In this document: piece by piece, positions 53,571 to 64,000 of the stretch
Layout of the letters: every line of letters begins with the position of its first letter
Position numbering within the stretch: the stretch's first letter is position 1
Assembly: GCA_021397845.1 (NCBI GenBank)
Contig: CM038053.1
Span: forward strand, 109,653,825-109,717,824
DNA: 64,000 nucleotides
Direction: 5' to 3'
From: Areca catechu
Taxonomy: Eukaryota > Streptophyta > Magnoliopsida > Arecales > Arecaceae
Position numbers and translations under genes: made by a program
Notes under the pieces: generated by a model
Seen by the model: the letters and a program-made list of their open reading frames with translations, nothing else
Database searches by the model: none
What the model was told of the DNA's origin: nothing

Positions 53571-54440
53571 ATGACTAAGTCTTCATTCACTGGACATGAA
53601 GACATGGTAATTGAGTTACTAGGTCTTGTGCATACTGATGTATATGGACCTATGACAACTCAAGCCAGAGAAGGATATTCTTATTTCATCACTTTTATTG
53701 ATGATTTATCAAGGTTTGGTCATGTGTATCTTATGAAACACATATCTGAAGCTTTTGATAAGTTTAAAGAATATCAAAGTATGGTTGAAAAACAAACCGG
53801 ACATAGTATTAAAGCTCTTCATTCTGATCGAAGAGGAAATACTTGTCTAGTGAGTTTCTAAATCATCTTAAAGACAAAGACATAATCTCTAAATGGACAC
53901 CTTTTTTTACACCCAGTTAAATGGTATGGCAGAAAGGAGAAATTGCACCTTGTTAGACATGGTGAGGTCCATGATGAGCTTCATAGATCTTCCCATTTCT
54001 TTTTGGGGACATGTCTTGGAAACTGCTACACATATTTTGAACAGGGTTCCATCTAAGTCAGTAAGTAGCACTCCATATGAGTTATAGAATGGCAAAAGAC
54101 CAAGTCTTAAGTACTTAAAGATTTAGGGTTGCTATGCTTATGTCAAAAATAACTTTGGACATAAGTTAAGTGCAAGGGCTGACAAGTGTAGGTTTGTTGG
54201 TTATCCTAAAGAAGGTATTGAATACCTCTTTTATAATGCTACTAAGCAAAAGATGTTTGTCACTAGCATGCTACATGCTCTTGGAGCAAAAACTTATCCA
54301 AGAAAGAAGTAGTGATTCTTCAATTAAGTTATGTGAAGAACAGAACCAATAATCTATTGAGCCTTCAAATGAAATTCCTCAACTAGAAGTTCTTGTAGGT
54401 CAAGAATAGCCACTAGACACACCTCCTCTCCGAAGGTCAG
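53571..54440 (+). pseudogene. Cop-3 integrase (broken)
   Basis: Frame 53571-53861 reads MTKSSFTGHEDMVIELLGLV, HTDVYGPM (first Asp) and FIDDLSRFGHVYLM, then LHSDRRGN (second Asp). Frame 53893-54087 reads QLNGMAERRNCTLLDMVRSM (acidic third site), FWGHVLETATHILNRVPSK. The C-terminal part near 54100-54350 is frameshifted. Confidence 0.82.
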
Positions 54441-55340
54441 ACAGGGTGCGGGGAGCACCTCTAAGATATGGCTTTGTCATCGAGGATGACAATGAAGCCA
54501 GTATCATGCAGGATGATGATCCTTTAACCTATTTGGAAGCTATCGAGAGAAAAGACTCCGACAAATGGCTAAGTGCCATGAAATCTGAAATGGATTCCAT
54601 GTATTCCAATCAGGTTTGGACCTTGGTAGATCCACCTGATGGAATTAACCTAATAGGGTGTAAATGGGTCTTCAAGAAGAAGATAGGTGCAGATGGTCAA
54701 GTAGAAACCTATAAGGCTAGGCTGGTAGCAAAAGGTTTTAGACAAAAACATGGCATTGACTATGATGAAACCTTTTCTCCAATAGCCATGCTTAAATCCA
54801 TTCAGACTTTGCTTGCCATAGCAGCATACCATGATTATGAAATCTAGCAGATGGATGTCAAGACTACTTTTCTTAATGGAAACCTTGAGGAAGAAGTCTA
54901 TATGACACAGCCAAAGGGTTTTGTCTCAAGTGAGAGACTAAACCAGGTATGCAAGTTAAAGAAGTCTATTTATGGATTAAAGCATGCATCAAGGAGTTGG
55001 AACATCCATTTTGATGAAACAATCAAGAGTTTTGGTTTTGTCAAAAATGAGGATGAACCATGTGTGTATAACAAGACAAGTGGGAGTGCACTTGTTTTCT
55101 TGATCTTGTATGTTGATGACATACTGATCATTGGGAATGATATCCAATATTACAAATAGTTAAAACTTGGCTATCATCAAAGTTTTTCCATGAAGGATTT
55201 AGGAGAAGCATCCTATATACTAGGTATAAGGATCTATAGAGATAGATCTAAAAGGATGCTAGGCTTATCTCAGTCTAGGAACATAGACTTAGTGTTGAAG
55301 AGATTCAACATGGATGGAGTAAGAAATGTTACTTGCTTAT
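54441..55340 (+). pseudogene. Cop-3 reverse transcriptase (broken)
   Basis: Open pieces 54446-54847 (WLSAMKSEMDSMYSNQVW, CKWVFKKKIGADG, RLVAKGFRQKHGIDYDETF) and 54851-55159 (MDVKTTFLNGNLEEEVYM, KKSIYGLKHASRSWN, LYVDDILIIGND; YVDD at 55109-55120). One stop (TAG at 54847) separates them, so RT is nearly intact up to about 55160, where another stop and a frameshift follow. Confidence 0.88.
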
Positions 55341-56039
55341 AAGTCAATGCATACATCTCTCTAAAAAAATGTCTCCTAAGACATCAGAAGAAAGAGAGAG
55401 GATGGCTATGATTCCTTATGCTTCGATTGTAGGATCAATTATGCATGCTATGTTATGTACCAAACCTGATGTTGCTTATGCCTTGGGCATAGTGAGCAGG
55501 TTTCAGGAAGATCCAGGAGAGGATCATTGGAAAGCTGTGAAAAATATTCTTAAGTGCCTGAGAAGGACTAAAGATATTTTTCTAGTATATGGAGGATCTG
55601 AGTTGAAACTAGAAGGCTATATAGATTCTAGTTTCCAATCAGATCCAGATGATAGAAAATCAACATCGGGGTATGTCTTCACCCTGAATGATGGTGCAGT
55701 GAGTTGGAAGAGTACAAAGTAGCCAATAGTAGCTGACTCGTCACTGAGGCAGAATACATAGCTACGAGTGAAGCCATGAAGGAAGCTATCTGGATAAAGA
55801 AATTCATCATGGAATTGGACGTGGTTCTTGATGTACATTAGCCAGTGCCATTATATTGTGAAAACACTGGAGCTGTTGCACTTGCAAAGGAACTGAGGTG
55901 TCACCATAAGTCCAAGCACATTCTAAGATGGTTCCACCTCGTTCGAGAGATAATAGAAAGACAAGATGTTGTCATCGATCGAGCTGATACAAAGAACAAT
56001 ATAGCAGGCCCATTTACTAAAGCATTACCCAAGCAGTAG
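55341..56039 (+). pseudogene. Cop-3 RNase H (broken)
   Basis: Frame 55333-55722 reads MIPYASIVGSIMHAMLCTKP, DVAYALGIVSRFQ and GYIDSSFQSDPDDRKSTSGY. The final frame 55845-56039 reads LYCENTGAVALAKE, HILRWFHLVREIIERQDV and TKNNIAGPFTKALPKQ, ending in a natural stop. A frameshift lies near 55730. Confidence 0.85.
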
Positions 56040-56107
56040 TTAGATCGCCACTTAGATAGTATGGGTATAAAGTATAAGTGCGATTGGCTTTAGTGCAAGT
56101 GGGAGAT

Positions 56108-58180
56108 TTAAAGAAAAGTTTCCTAAAGGCCAATCATTGTAAGGGCATTTTTGTAATCTTTCAACTTTTATATGATATTATATTAATAAAGGCATTTATT
56201 TTCATCATATACTGCTGTGTCTTATTTATGGATTATGATGAACCCCATAGATTAGGGCAATGGAATTAGGGTTATGATAAAGATCATAACAGTGAGACCT
56301 AAGTTCCTATAAATCTAATCAAAATGTTCCTAGTCAATGGACCATCGATTCGGGATCGATGAATCCAGTAAGACTAGCCTATCCTATGTATGCTCAGTTA
56401 ATGAGGATGGTTGGTCTCATAACCATTTGTGTAGAGACACTAATACAAGGATAAGGTGCTCATTAGGATATGAGTACACTGAACTGATCCGCTCTGTGAC
56501 TATCTTGTAGAAGTCTTAGTACTTGTTAAAAGATAGGTCTCAGAGTAGGAGTTGTGGATGTGATCTTTAGACCTGAGGTCACCATAGTTCTTGTGCACAC
56601 TAAGCCATGTTTTGTTTCATACTCATTCATGACATTGAGTTATGTATGGGGTGTTCTGGGTATGGTGGAAGGTGTATGAACGATGTGAGTGGACCAAGAA
56701 GGAATCGATCGTTCCTGATAAGGGAATTGTTATCCCATGTAATCTCTTCGATGAGTGACTCAAGGAGCCTTTGATCAAAGCAAGATGAGATTAGAAGTGG
56801 TTTTTATTAGTCATCAGTTAAGTCCTCATGATTGAGCTAAGATTCGATATGACTAAGTGTTAGGGTTTGACATATATCCATACCTATTACTTAATTGGAT
56901 AATGGGAGATCGAAAGATTGTATTGCACGGTATCTTTTACTGAAGGATATTTTGGTACTTTTTATCAAATTCCATATTTTTTGGATTGGTATGACACATT
57001 GCTAGACATCAATATCGTCTTGTAGGTTTTCATGAACCAATTGGATTGGTTTCATGAGTCAATTCGATGGATGATTCGAATTGGACAATTAGGTGAGACC
57101 ATTTGACCTAATTTGGTCAATCAGGTTTGATTGGATTGAATCGGCTCAAACCTAAACCTATTGTTGGATAAATGTGGAACCCAAAGGGTCACACACATTA
57201 GGGAGTTGGCCAAGGAAGTCATACATGGTTTAATTAGGGTCATGGGATCCAAATTGGTTAGATAGATTGCACACTAACATGTGTAGGCTAACCTAACCCA
57301 AGTTGATTTGGGTCCAGTTGCTTGCTATTTTGATTAAACAATTTAAGAGACTTAAATTAGGTTAAGTTTGCGTTAAGACAACCTTTATCAAGTTTTATCC
57401 TGATTTAATTGGACATGGAATGCCACTTGGACTAGAGTCCAAGTTGGCATGGACTCCTTGGGCACATATGTGCGTGCGCCAAGGAATGGATCGCAGAAAT
57501 GACCAAGAGTCCTTCTGTAGATAAATCACTTTGGCTGATTCATCTGGGACCCTCTTGGCACATATCTCCATGCTTCTTAGGATTATTTTTGACCAGTAAA
57601 CACCTTTTAAATTGGCATGAAAAGGGTTTGAAAGGGAATGCGCGCATGAAGAGACGCGTCTCTTCATTTGGTGCACGGTCGAAGCAGTGTCCTTCTGCTA
57701 TCAGGACTCTTCAAATTCTTCGATGCTTGGAGATTGAAGAGACACCTTTTGGCTTCCTAGGGACCGGTACTTGCCATGTGGCAAGTCACAAATCATCTAG
57801 GAATAAGAAGGGATGCGAATATGTGACTTGGTGCATGAATCAACTTATTGGAAATGACTTTTCAAGCCAGATAACTTCTCTCGAGTCTTGAAAAATCATA
57901 TCTGATAAGTTAATGGCTGGACATATCACATGCCCCTCCTAACATTATAAATAGGGGCGGTGTTATGGGATTCAAAAGAGTTCCACCGTAGTTTTTATTC
58001 TGAGTGTTATACCTTCCTCCCTCCTTCTTAAGACAAACCTTGTCTCTTTAAGACAAGGTTGTTCTTACTAGGACAAGTTAAGACATAAGCCTAGAGTGTC
58101 CTATAGGAGGTTAATCCCAAATCCAAGAGTGGTTTTGGAAAGCATTCAGAGTACCTACAAGAGGGTAGGGTGTCCTACAT
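56108..58180 (+). repeat. Cop-3 3' LTR, truncated by Cop-4
   Basis: Begins TTAAAGAAAAGTTTCC (TGATAGAAAAGTACC in Cop-4) and runs 2,073 bp to GGTGTCCTACA, where Cop-4 starts. TATA box at 57946-57954 (TATAAATAGGGG) and a 10-bp hairpin at 58036-58060. It is inverted relative to 58181-60795, making a large imperfect inverted repeat. The open frames here (for example 57499-57891) are not conserved. Confidence 0.82.
57946..57954 (+). promoter_or_regulatory. TATA box in Cop-3 3' LTR
   Basis: TATAAATAG, matched on the minus strand in the Cop-4 LTR near 58766-58774 (CTATTTATA on the plus strand). Confidence 0.6.
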
Positions 58181-60795
58181 GATGGAAATTCTCCCAGGGT
58201 CCCGGGATCATGTAGCATGCAGAATTGACTTTCAAAATAAAATTCATAGCATGATACCCTAACATGTATAACATGTATAGAAAACCCTAATTTCCAGGAA
58301 CTCCTTGTGCAATATCAACTAATGAATCATAAAATAGAGTCAAGAAAAGTACCTGGATCACTGAAACCCAACTTTTCCACAAGGTTCACAAGCGCAAACC
58401 CTCCAACGGTGATCCACATGAAACTCGGACCAAGGAAGAACTCCTTCAAGTTGCTTGGAGAAGTGGAACTCTTTCGGCAGTTTTTGGTCTATTGACCACT
58501 ATAGGACACCCTGTCCTACTGAAGGGCGCTCAAGATATTGTCCTAAACCACTTTAGGTTCTAGGACTACCCTCCTCTAGGACCCTACAGGCTTATGTCCT
58601 AAAATCAAGCCTTGTCCTAGTGTAGAAGAACTTGTCTTAAGAAGACAAGTCTTGTCTTAAAAGGAAGGAGGGCAGGAGAAAGTGGAAGACTCTCAGATAG
58701 ACTCTTAGGAAAATAAAAACACTGATCTCAGAAGATCGAAGAAGAAGTAGTGTTTCTCATTTCATCATACCCCTATTTATAATCTTAGATAGGACGTGAA
58801 ATGCATCCCGACAACACTTATCAGATATGAAATATCATATCTAATAAGACTCTTCGGGAATGGAGAGTCATATCTGTATCCTTTCACTTACCAGATCAAT
58901 CCTCATCACGCCATGTGTCAAATACCAGTTTCTGAGATAGGGAGATGCCACTTCTAATATGAAGTAATGCGAGGCTTGAACAGTTTCAGAAGCAGAAGGA
59001 CTCTGCCCTCTATTCTGCGCGCGCATATGAAGAGGCGCGACTCTTCATGTGCGCGCCACCTTTCAAACCTCTTTAAGCCATCCCATTCAAACTTTAAACC
59101 AGTCTTTTGACTTGTCAAGGTGTGGGGATTGAGCTAAGAGGTGCCTTCCTGATGAAGCTCCCAGAGTCTCATTTGCAGAAGGACTCTCAGTCCATCTGCG
59201 CGCCATACTTTCTCCCGGGTGCGCCAAAGGGCACCACTAGTCTTTCCCTTTCAATTTAGTCCACCCAAAGCATCAAATTGACTTAGTCAAATATATGCAA
59301 TATGGGTGTCATTGGAAAGGGCATCAAATAAGCTTTCTGACCAAATCTTTTATTTTCAGATCAGAGGTCTGTAGCTCTTTTTGTGCTTTTTTTGAAGTTA
59401 AGGTGTCATTTAGGTACCAAGAGTCCCATGCCATTGGGACTCTTTATATATGGCACCTAACATGCCCAAAAATCCAAATAAAAATTAGATCAAGCTCTGA
59501 TTTGGCTCGCCCCACTTAGGACTCAACCTAGTTTAGGTTTTCCATAATTAGGTTAGCCAAATTAGCAAGCAACCGAACCCAATCCAATTGGATTAGTGAT
59601 TAAGTTAGCCTACATATGCTAGTATGTAATATGGCTAACCAATTAGGATCCTATGACCCTAATTAAATCATGAATGACTTTCTTGGCTAAGTCTTTATTG
59701 TGTGACCCTTTGGATTCCACATCTAGCCAGTAGTAGGTATAGGTTTGAGCCGATTCGATCCGATCGAACCCGATTGACCTTATTAAGTCAAATTGGCTTA
59801 GTTAATTGTCCAATTCGAATCACACATCGAATTGACTCATGAAACCAAACCAATTGGTTCATGAAAACCTACAAGACAAGATTGATGTCTAGCAACATGT
59901 CATGCCTACCCGAAAGATGAGAAATTTGGTAAAAAATCAAAATATCCTTCAGTAGTAAGTTACCGTGCAATTCAATCTTTCGATCTCCCTTTATCTTGAT
60001 TAAGTGATAAGTATGGATATATATCAAAACCTAATACTTAATCATATCGAATCTCAGTTTGATAATGAGGACTCAAATGATGATTGATTAGATTCTACTA
60101 ATCTCATCCTGCTTTGATCAAAGGCTCCTTGAGTCACTCATCGAAGAGATTGCATGGGATAACAATTTCTCTTACTAGAAATGATCGATTCCTTGTTGGT
60201 CAACTCACATCCTTCGTACACCTTCCACCATATCCAGAACACCCCGTACATGTCAATGGCACGAATGAGTATGAACCAAAGTATGGCTTAGTGTGCACAA
60301 GGAACCATGGTGACCTCAGGGCTAAAGATCAAATGCACAACTTCTACTCTGGGATCTATCTTTTGACAAGTAATAAGACTTCCATAAGATAGTCCCGATA
60401 CGGATCAGTCCAGTGTACTCATTCCCTGATGAGCACCCTTATCCTTGTATTAGTGTCCCTACACAAGTGGTTGTGAGATCAACCACCCTCATCAACTAAG
60501 CATACATAGGATAAGCTAGTCTTTTCGGATTCATCGATCCCCGAATCGATGGTCCAATGACTAAGAACATTCTAGATTAGGGTTTATAGGAAATTAGGTC
60601 TCACTATTATGAACTCCATCATAACCCTAATTCTATTGCCCTACTCTATGGGGTTCATCATAATCAATAAAAAACATGACACAGCAGTATATGATGAATC
60701 AAATGCCTTTATTAATATGAAAGTATGTCATACATGAGCTGGAAGTTTACAAAAAGGCCCTCATAATGATTGGCTCTTAGGGTACTTTTCTATCA
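58181..60795 (-). repeat. Cop-4 3' LTR
   Basis: 2,615 bp, on the minus strand TGATAGAAAAGTACC (60795) to ...GAGAATTTCCATCA (58181). Its last ~330 bp (58181-58500) have no counterpart in the truncated Cop-3 LTR. Related hairpin at 58630-58650. Confidence 0.82.
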
Positions 60796-60829
60796 AACTC
60801 CCACTTGCACTAAAGCCAATCGCCCTTGT

Positions 60830-61369
60830 ATTTTATGCCCATACAATCTAAGTGACGATTTAATGTTGCTTGGCTAAAGCTTTAGTGAATGGGTCTGCTA
60901 TATTGTTCTTTGTGTCAACTCGTTCAATGACGACATCTTGTCTTTCAATAATCTCTCGAACGAGGTAAAACCATCTTAGAATGTGCTTGGACTTATGATG
61001 AGACCTCGGTTCCTTAGCTTGTGTAACAGCCCTAGTGTTATCACAGTATAATGGCACTGGCTATTGTACATTTGGAACCATGCCCAATTCCATGATGAAT
61101 TTCTTCATCCAGATAGCTTTCTTTGCTGCTTCACTAGTAGCTATGTACTCTGCCTCAGTGACTAAGTCAGCTACTGTTGGCTGCTTTGTACTTTTCCAAC
61201 TCACTGCACCACCATTCAGGGTGAAGACATACTCTGATGTGGATTTGCTATCATCTGGATCTGATTGAAAACTAGAATATATATATCCTTCTAGTTTCAA
61301 CTCAGATCCTCCATATACTTGAAAAATATCTTTAGTCCTTCCAGGTACATAAGAATATTTTTCACAGCT
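60830..61369 (-). pseudogene. Cop-4 RNase H (broken)
   Basis: Frames 61300-61061 (GYIYSSFQSDPDDSKSTSEY, ADLVTEAEYIATSEAAKKAI) and 61057-60860 (LYCDNTRAVTQAKE, HILRWFYLVREIIERQDV, TKNNIADPFTKALAKQ). One frame change lies between them at the end of the first piece. Confidence 0.85.
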
Positions 61370-62480
61370 CTAATGAACCTCTCCTGGATCTGCCTGAAAC
61401 CTGCTCACTATGCCCCAGGCATATGCAACATCAGGTATGGTACATAACATGGCATACATTATCGATCCTTTAGCCGAAGCATAAGGAATCATAGCCATCC
61501 TCTCTCTTTCTTCTGATGTCTTAGGAGACATTTTCTTAGAGAGATGTATGCCTTGACTTATAAGTAAGTAACCTTTCTTACTTCCATCCATGTTGAATCT
61601 CTTCAACACTATGTCAATGTACCTGGATTGGGATAAGCCCAGCATCCTCTTGGATATATCTCTATAGATCCTTATACCTAGTATATAGGATGCTTCTCCC
61701 AAATCCTTCACGGAAAACTTTGATGATAGCCAAGTTTTAATCGATTGCAACATTGGGATATCATTCCCAATGATCAATATGTCATCCACATACAAAACTA
61801 AGAAAACAATGGCACTCCCACTTGTCTTCTTATACACACATGGTTCATCCACATTTTTGATAAAACCAAATCCTTTGATTGTTTCATCAATATGGATGTT
61901 CCAACTCCTCGATGCTTGCTTAAGTCCATAAATAGACTTCTTTAATTTGCATACCTGATTTGATCTCAAACTTGAGACAAACTCTTTGGCTATGACATAT
62001 AGACTTCTTTTTCAAGGTTTCTATTGAGGAAAGTAGTCTTTACATCCATCTGCCAGATCTCATAGTCATGGTATACTGCTATGGCAAGCAGTATCCAAAT
62101 GGACTTGAGCATGGCTATTGGAGAAAGGTTTTATCATAGTCTACCCTATGTTTTTGTCTAAAACCTTTTGCTACCAGCCTAGCCTTATAGGTCTCAACTC
62201 AACTCCTCTCTAATCTTCTTCTTGAAGACCCATTTACACCCTATCAGGTTAATTCCTTCAGGTGGATCTACCAAGGTCCAAACCTGATTGGAATACATGG
62301 AGTCTATTTCAGATTTCATGGCACCAAGCCACTTGTCGAGTCCCTACTCTCGACAGCTTCCGAATAGGTCACAGGATCATGATCCTGTATGATACTGGCT
62401 TCATTGTCATCCCGATGACAAAGCCATATCTGAAAGGTGCTCCCCGCACCCTCTCTGACCTTCGGAGAGGAGGTGTGTAT
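61370..62480 (-). pseudogene. Cop-4 reverse transcriptase (broken)
   Basis: Open 199-residue piece 61969-61370 with KKSIYGLKQASRSWNI, FLVLYVDDILIIGND (YVDD at 61781-61792), SSKFSVKDLGEASYILGI and ERERMAMIPYASAKGS. Upstream pieces (62460-61990) hold the KWVFKK, RLVAKGF and MDVKTTF regions in broken frames. Confidence 0.85.
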
Positions 62481-63345
62481 TGTGGTTGTTCTTGATCTAT
62501 AAGAACCTCTGGTTGAGGAACTTCACTTGAAGGCTCATCAGTTTGTTGGTTCTATTCTTCACACAACTCAAGTGAAGAATCACTACATCCTTCTTGGATA
62601 AACTCATGTTCCAAGAATGTAGCATGCCTACTGACAATAATCTTCTGCTCAGTAGCATTATAAAAGAGGTATCCCTTACCTTCTTTTGGATAACAACAAA
62701 CCTACACTTGTCAGCCCTAGCACTTAATTTATGCCCCAAGTTATTCTTGACATAAGCATGGTAACCCCAAATCCTTAAGTACTTAAGACTTGGTCTTTTA
62801 CCATTCTATAACTCAAATGGAGTGCTACTTACTGACTTAGATGGAACCCTGTTTAATATGTATGCAGCAGTCTCCAAGGCATGTCCCCAGAAAGAAATGG
62901 AAAGATCTGTGAAGCTCATCATGGACCTCACCATGTCCAACAAGGTACGATTTCTCCTTTCTGTCACTCCATTTAACTGGGGTGTATAAGGAGGGGTCCA
63001 TTCAGAAATAATGCCTTTATCCTTGAGATGGTTCAAAAACCACTAGACAAGTATTCTCCTCCTCGATCAGACTGAAGAGCTTTAATACTAAGTCCAGTTT
63101 ATCTTTCAACCATACTCTAATATTCTTTAAACTTATCAAAGGCTTCGGACTTGTGTTTCATAAGATATACATAATCGAACCTTGATAAATTATCAATAAA
63201 AGTGATGAAATAAGAATATCCTCCTCTAGCCTGAGTTGATATAGGTCCATACACATTAGTATGTACAAGACCTAACAATTCAGTTGCCCTTTCTTCATAT
63301 CCGGTGAATGGAGACTTGGTCATTTTCCTTTGAGGCAAGACTCAC
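62481..63345 (-). pseudogene. Cop-4 integrase (broken)
   Basis: 63338-63117 reads KSPFTGYEERATELLGLVHT, NVYGPI and FIDNLSRFDYVYLM; the first catalytic Asp of TDVYGP is Asn here (TNVYGP). 63036-62806 reads TPPYTPQLNGVTERRNRTLL and FWGHALETAAYILNRVPSK. 62739-62497 gives the C-terminal region. Confidence 0.85.
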
Positions 63346-63977
63346 AAGTTCCTAATGATTGAAAATCATCAGGGTCAAAGTAATCCTCTTTGACTAACTT
63401 GTTTATCCTTGACTCACTGATATGACCTAACCGGTAATGCCAGAGATATGTAATATGACATTATCTCTTTTTCTCTTCTTGTCATCTACAAGAAGTATTT
63501 CATCATTGAGTACTAAAGTTAGAAGACCATTCACAAAGCAACCATGCCCAAATATTGTATTATTATGAAGAATAGAGCAGCCACTGTTCTTTACACTTAT
63601 TTCATATCCTTGTTGTAACATGGGTATAGTAATAATATTTCTTACATATTTGGCACATAGTAGCATTCTTCCAAATTTATGATATTACCCGAAGGTAATA
63701 ACAGAAGATAGGTGCCCACAACTTCAGTATATATTGGTTCTCCACTTTCCCCATATAATTTGAAGTCACCTTTCTTCAAATTTTTAATTCTGTGGAGTCC
63801 TTGTAAAGATTTACAAATATGTGACCCACATGCGGTATCCAATATCCATGAATTAGAAATAGATTCACTCAATGATAAATTGGTTTGTATAATGTACAAA
63901 CCCTTAGATGCACCACTTGCATCTAGCTTCACATTTGCAAGACAAGTCTTGCAATCCTTCTTCCAATGCCCAAACAT
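63346..63977 (-). pseudogene. Cop-4 protease and GAG-pre-integrase
   Basis: Frame 63977-63642 runs open from the zinc knuckle tail through SWILDTACGSHICKS (active-site Asp in DTACG) and GNIINLEECYYVPNM. 63666-63427 continues with HNNTIFGHGCFVNGLL. The GAG-pre-integrase LGHISESRINKLVK lies near 63390-63435. One frameshift separates the pieces. Confidence 0.82.
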
Positions 63978-64000
63978 GCTACAATGGAAACAGGCTCCAT
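63951..64000 (-). pseudogene. Cop-4 gag zinc knuckle (cut by window edge)
   Basis: CFHCSMFGHWKKDC at 63992-63951, an intact CX2CX4HX4C nucleocapsid motif. The rest of gag is outside the window. Confidence 0.85.

Larger units (their letters stand above)
52182..58180 (+). mobile_element. Cop-3: Copia element, 3' LTR split by Cop-4
   Basis: Forward Copia element with gag, protease, integrase, RT and RNase H (52182-56039), polypurine tract AAGTGGGAGAT (56097-56107) and a 3' LTR (56108-58180) cut by Cop-4. The 5' LTR is not found. Its proteins are near-copies of those of Cop-4. Confidence 0.82.
58181..64000 (-). mobile_element. Cop-4: Copia element, reverse, inserted in Cop-3 LTR
   Basis: Reverse element of the Cop-3 family. 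Its 3' LTR (58181-60795) has inverted termini TGATGG...CTATCA, followed by the polypurine tract (60796-60806) and RNase H, RT, integrase, protease and gag zinc knuckle up to the right edge. The 5' LTR is beyond the window. The left target flank would be CTACA (58176-58180). Confidence 0.85.

Noticed and set aside
57499..57891. 130-residue open frame
   Set aside because: Lies in the U3 of the Cop-3 LTR, and the Cop-4 LTR does not keep it.

Overview
This window is nuclear DNA from a flowering plant with a large, repeat-rich genome. The main evidence is a dense stack of nested LTR retrotransposons. Ty3/Gypsy chromovirus-type and Ty1/Copia families both carry a primer-binding site of the form TGGTATCAGAGC, complementary to plant initiator-Met tRNA. 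A monocot is plausible, but the sequence alone does not fix the species. I see no intact host gene, tRNA, rRNA or CRISPR array. Every recognisable coding region is a decayed gag or pol, or a fragment captured by a retroelement.

Layout. 1-5504: a Copia LTR (called SireB here), split at a GTAAT target site by composite insertion A (336-5290), which joins the reverse-oriented 3' end of a Gypsy element (LTR-Y plus the integrase C-terminus) to a complete miniature element, Mini-A. 5505-7139: old sequence with a CACTA-like terminal segment. 7140-13652: Gyp-1, a complete but pol-less Gypsy element. 13653-15270: old sequence with a 49/56-bp tandem array. 15271-29833: Gyp-2, whose 5' LTR is split by the complete 9.3-kb Copia element Cop-1 (16534-25850, TSD ATTAT). 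29834-37953: reverse-oriented Gypsy LTR-W, split by a SireB solo LTR (TSD CATGG), itself split by composite insertion B (32396-36901, TSD CTCTT). Insertion B is a miniature element whose LTRs carry an antisense fragment of the ribosomal protein L3 gene. 37954-40369: a patchwork of reverse integrase end, forward protease/RT and an LTR end. 40370-46504: Gyp-3, another pol-less Gypsy element. 46505-50960: Cop-2 (reverse). 50961-58180: Cop-3 (forward). 58181-64000: Cop-4 (reverse, same family as Cop-3, inserted into the Cop-3 3' LTR).

How it works together. The autonomous families would supply protease, RT, RNase H and integrase. The miniature and pol-less elements (Mini-A, Mini-B, Gyp-1, Gyp-3) keep little more than LTRs, primer site, a pre-PPT hairpin and sometimes gag, so they presumably moved in trans. 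All LTR families called Gypsy here end TG(A/G)T...CATCA, which fits shared machinery.

Most notable: the captured RPL3 fragment inside an LTR; an array of short hairpins with co-varying stems shared by two Copia LTR families; two target-site-bounded insertions whose two ends belong to different LTR families; and a hairpin before the polypurine tract that survives in elements with no coding sequence.
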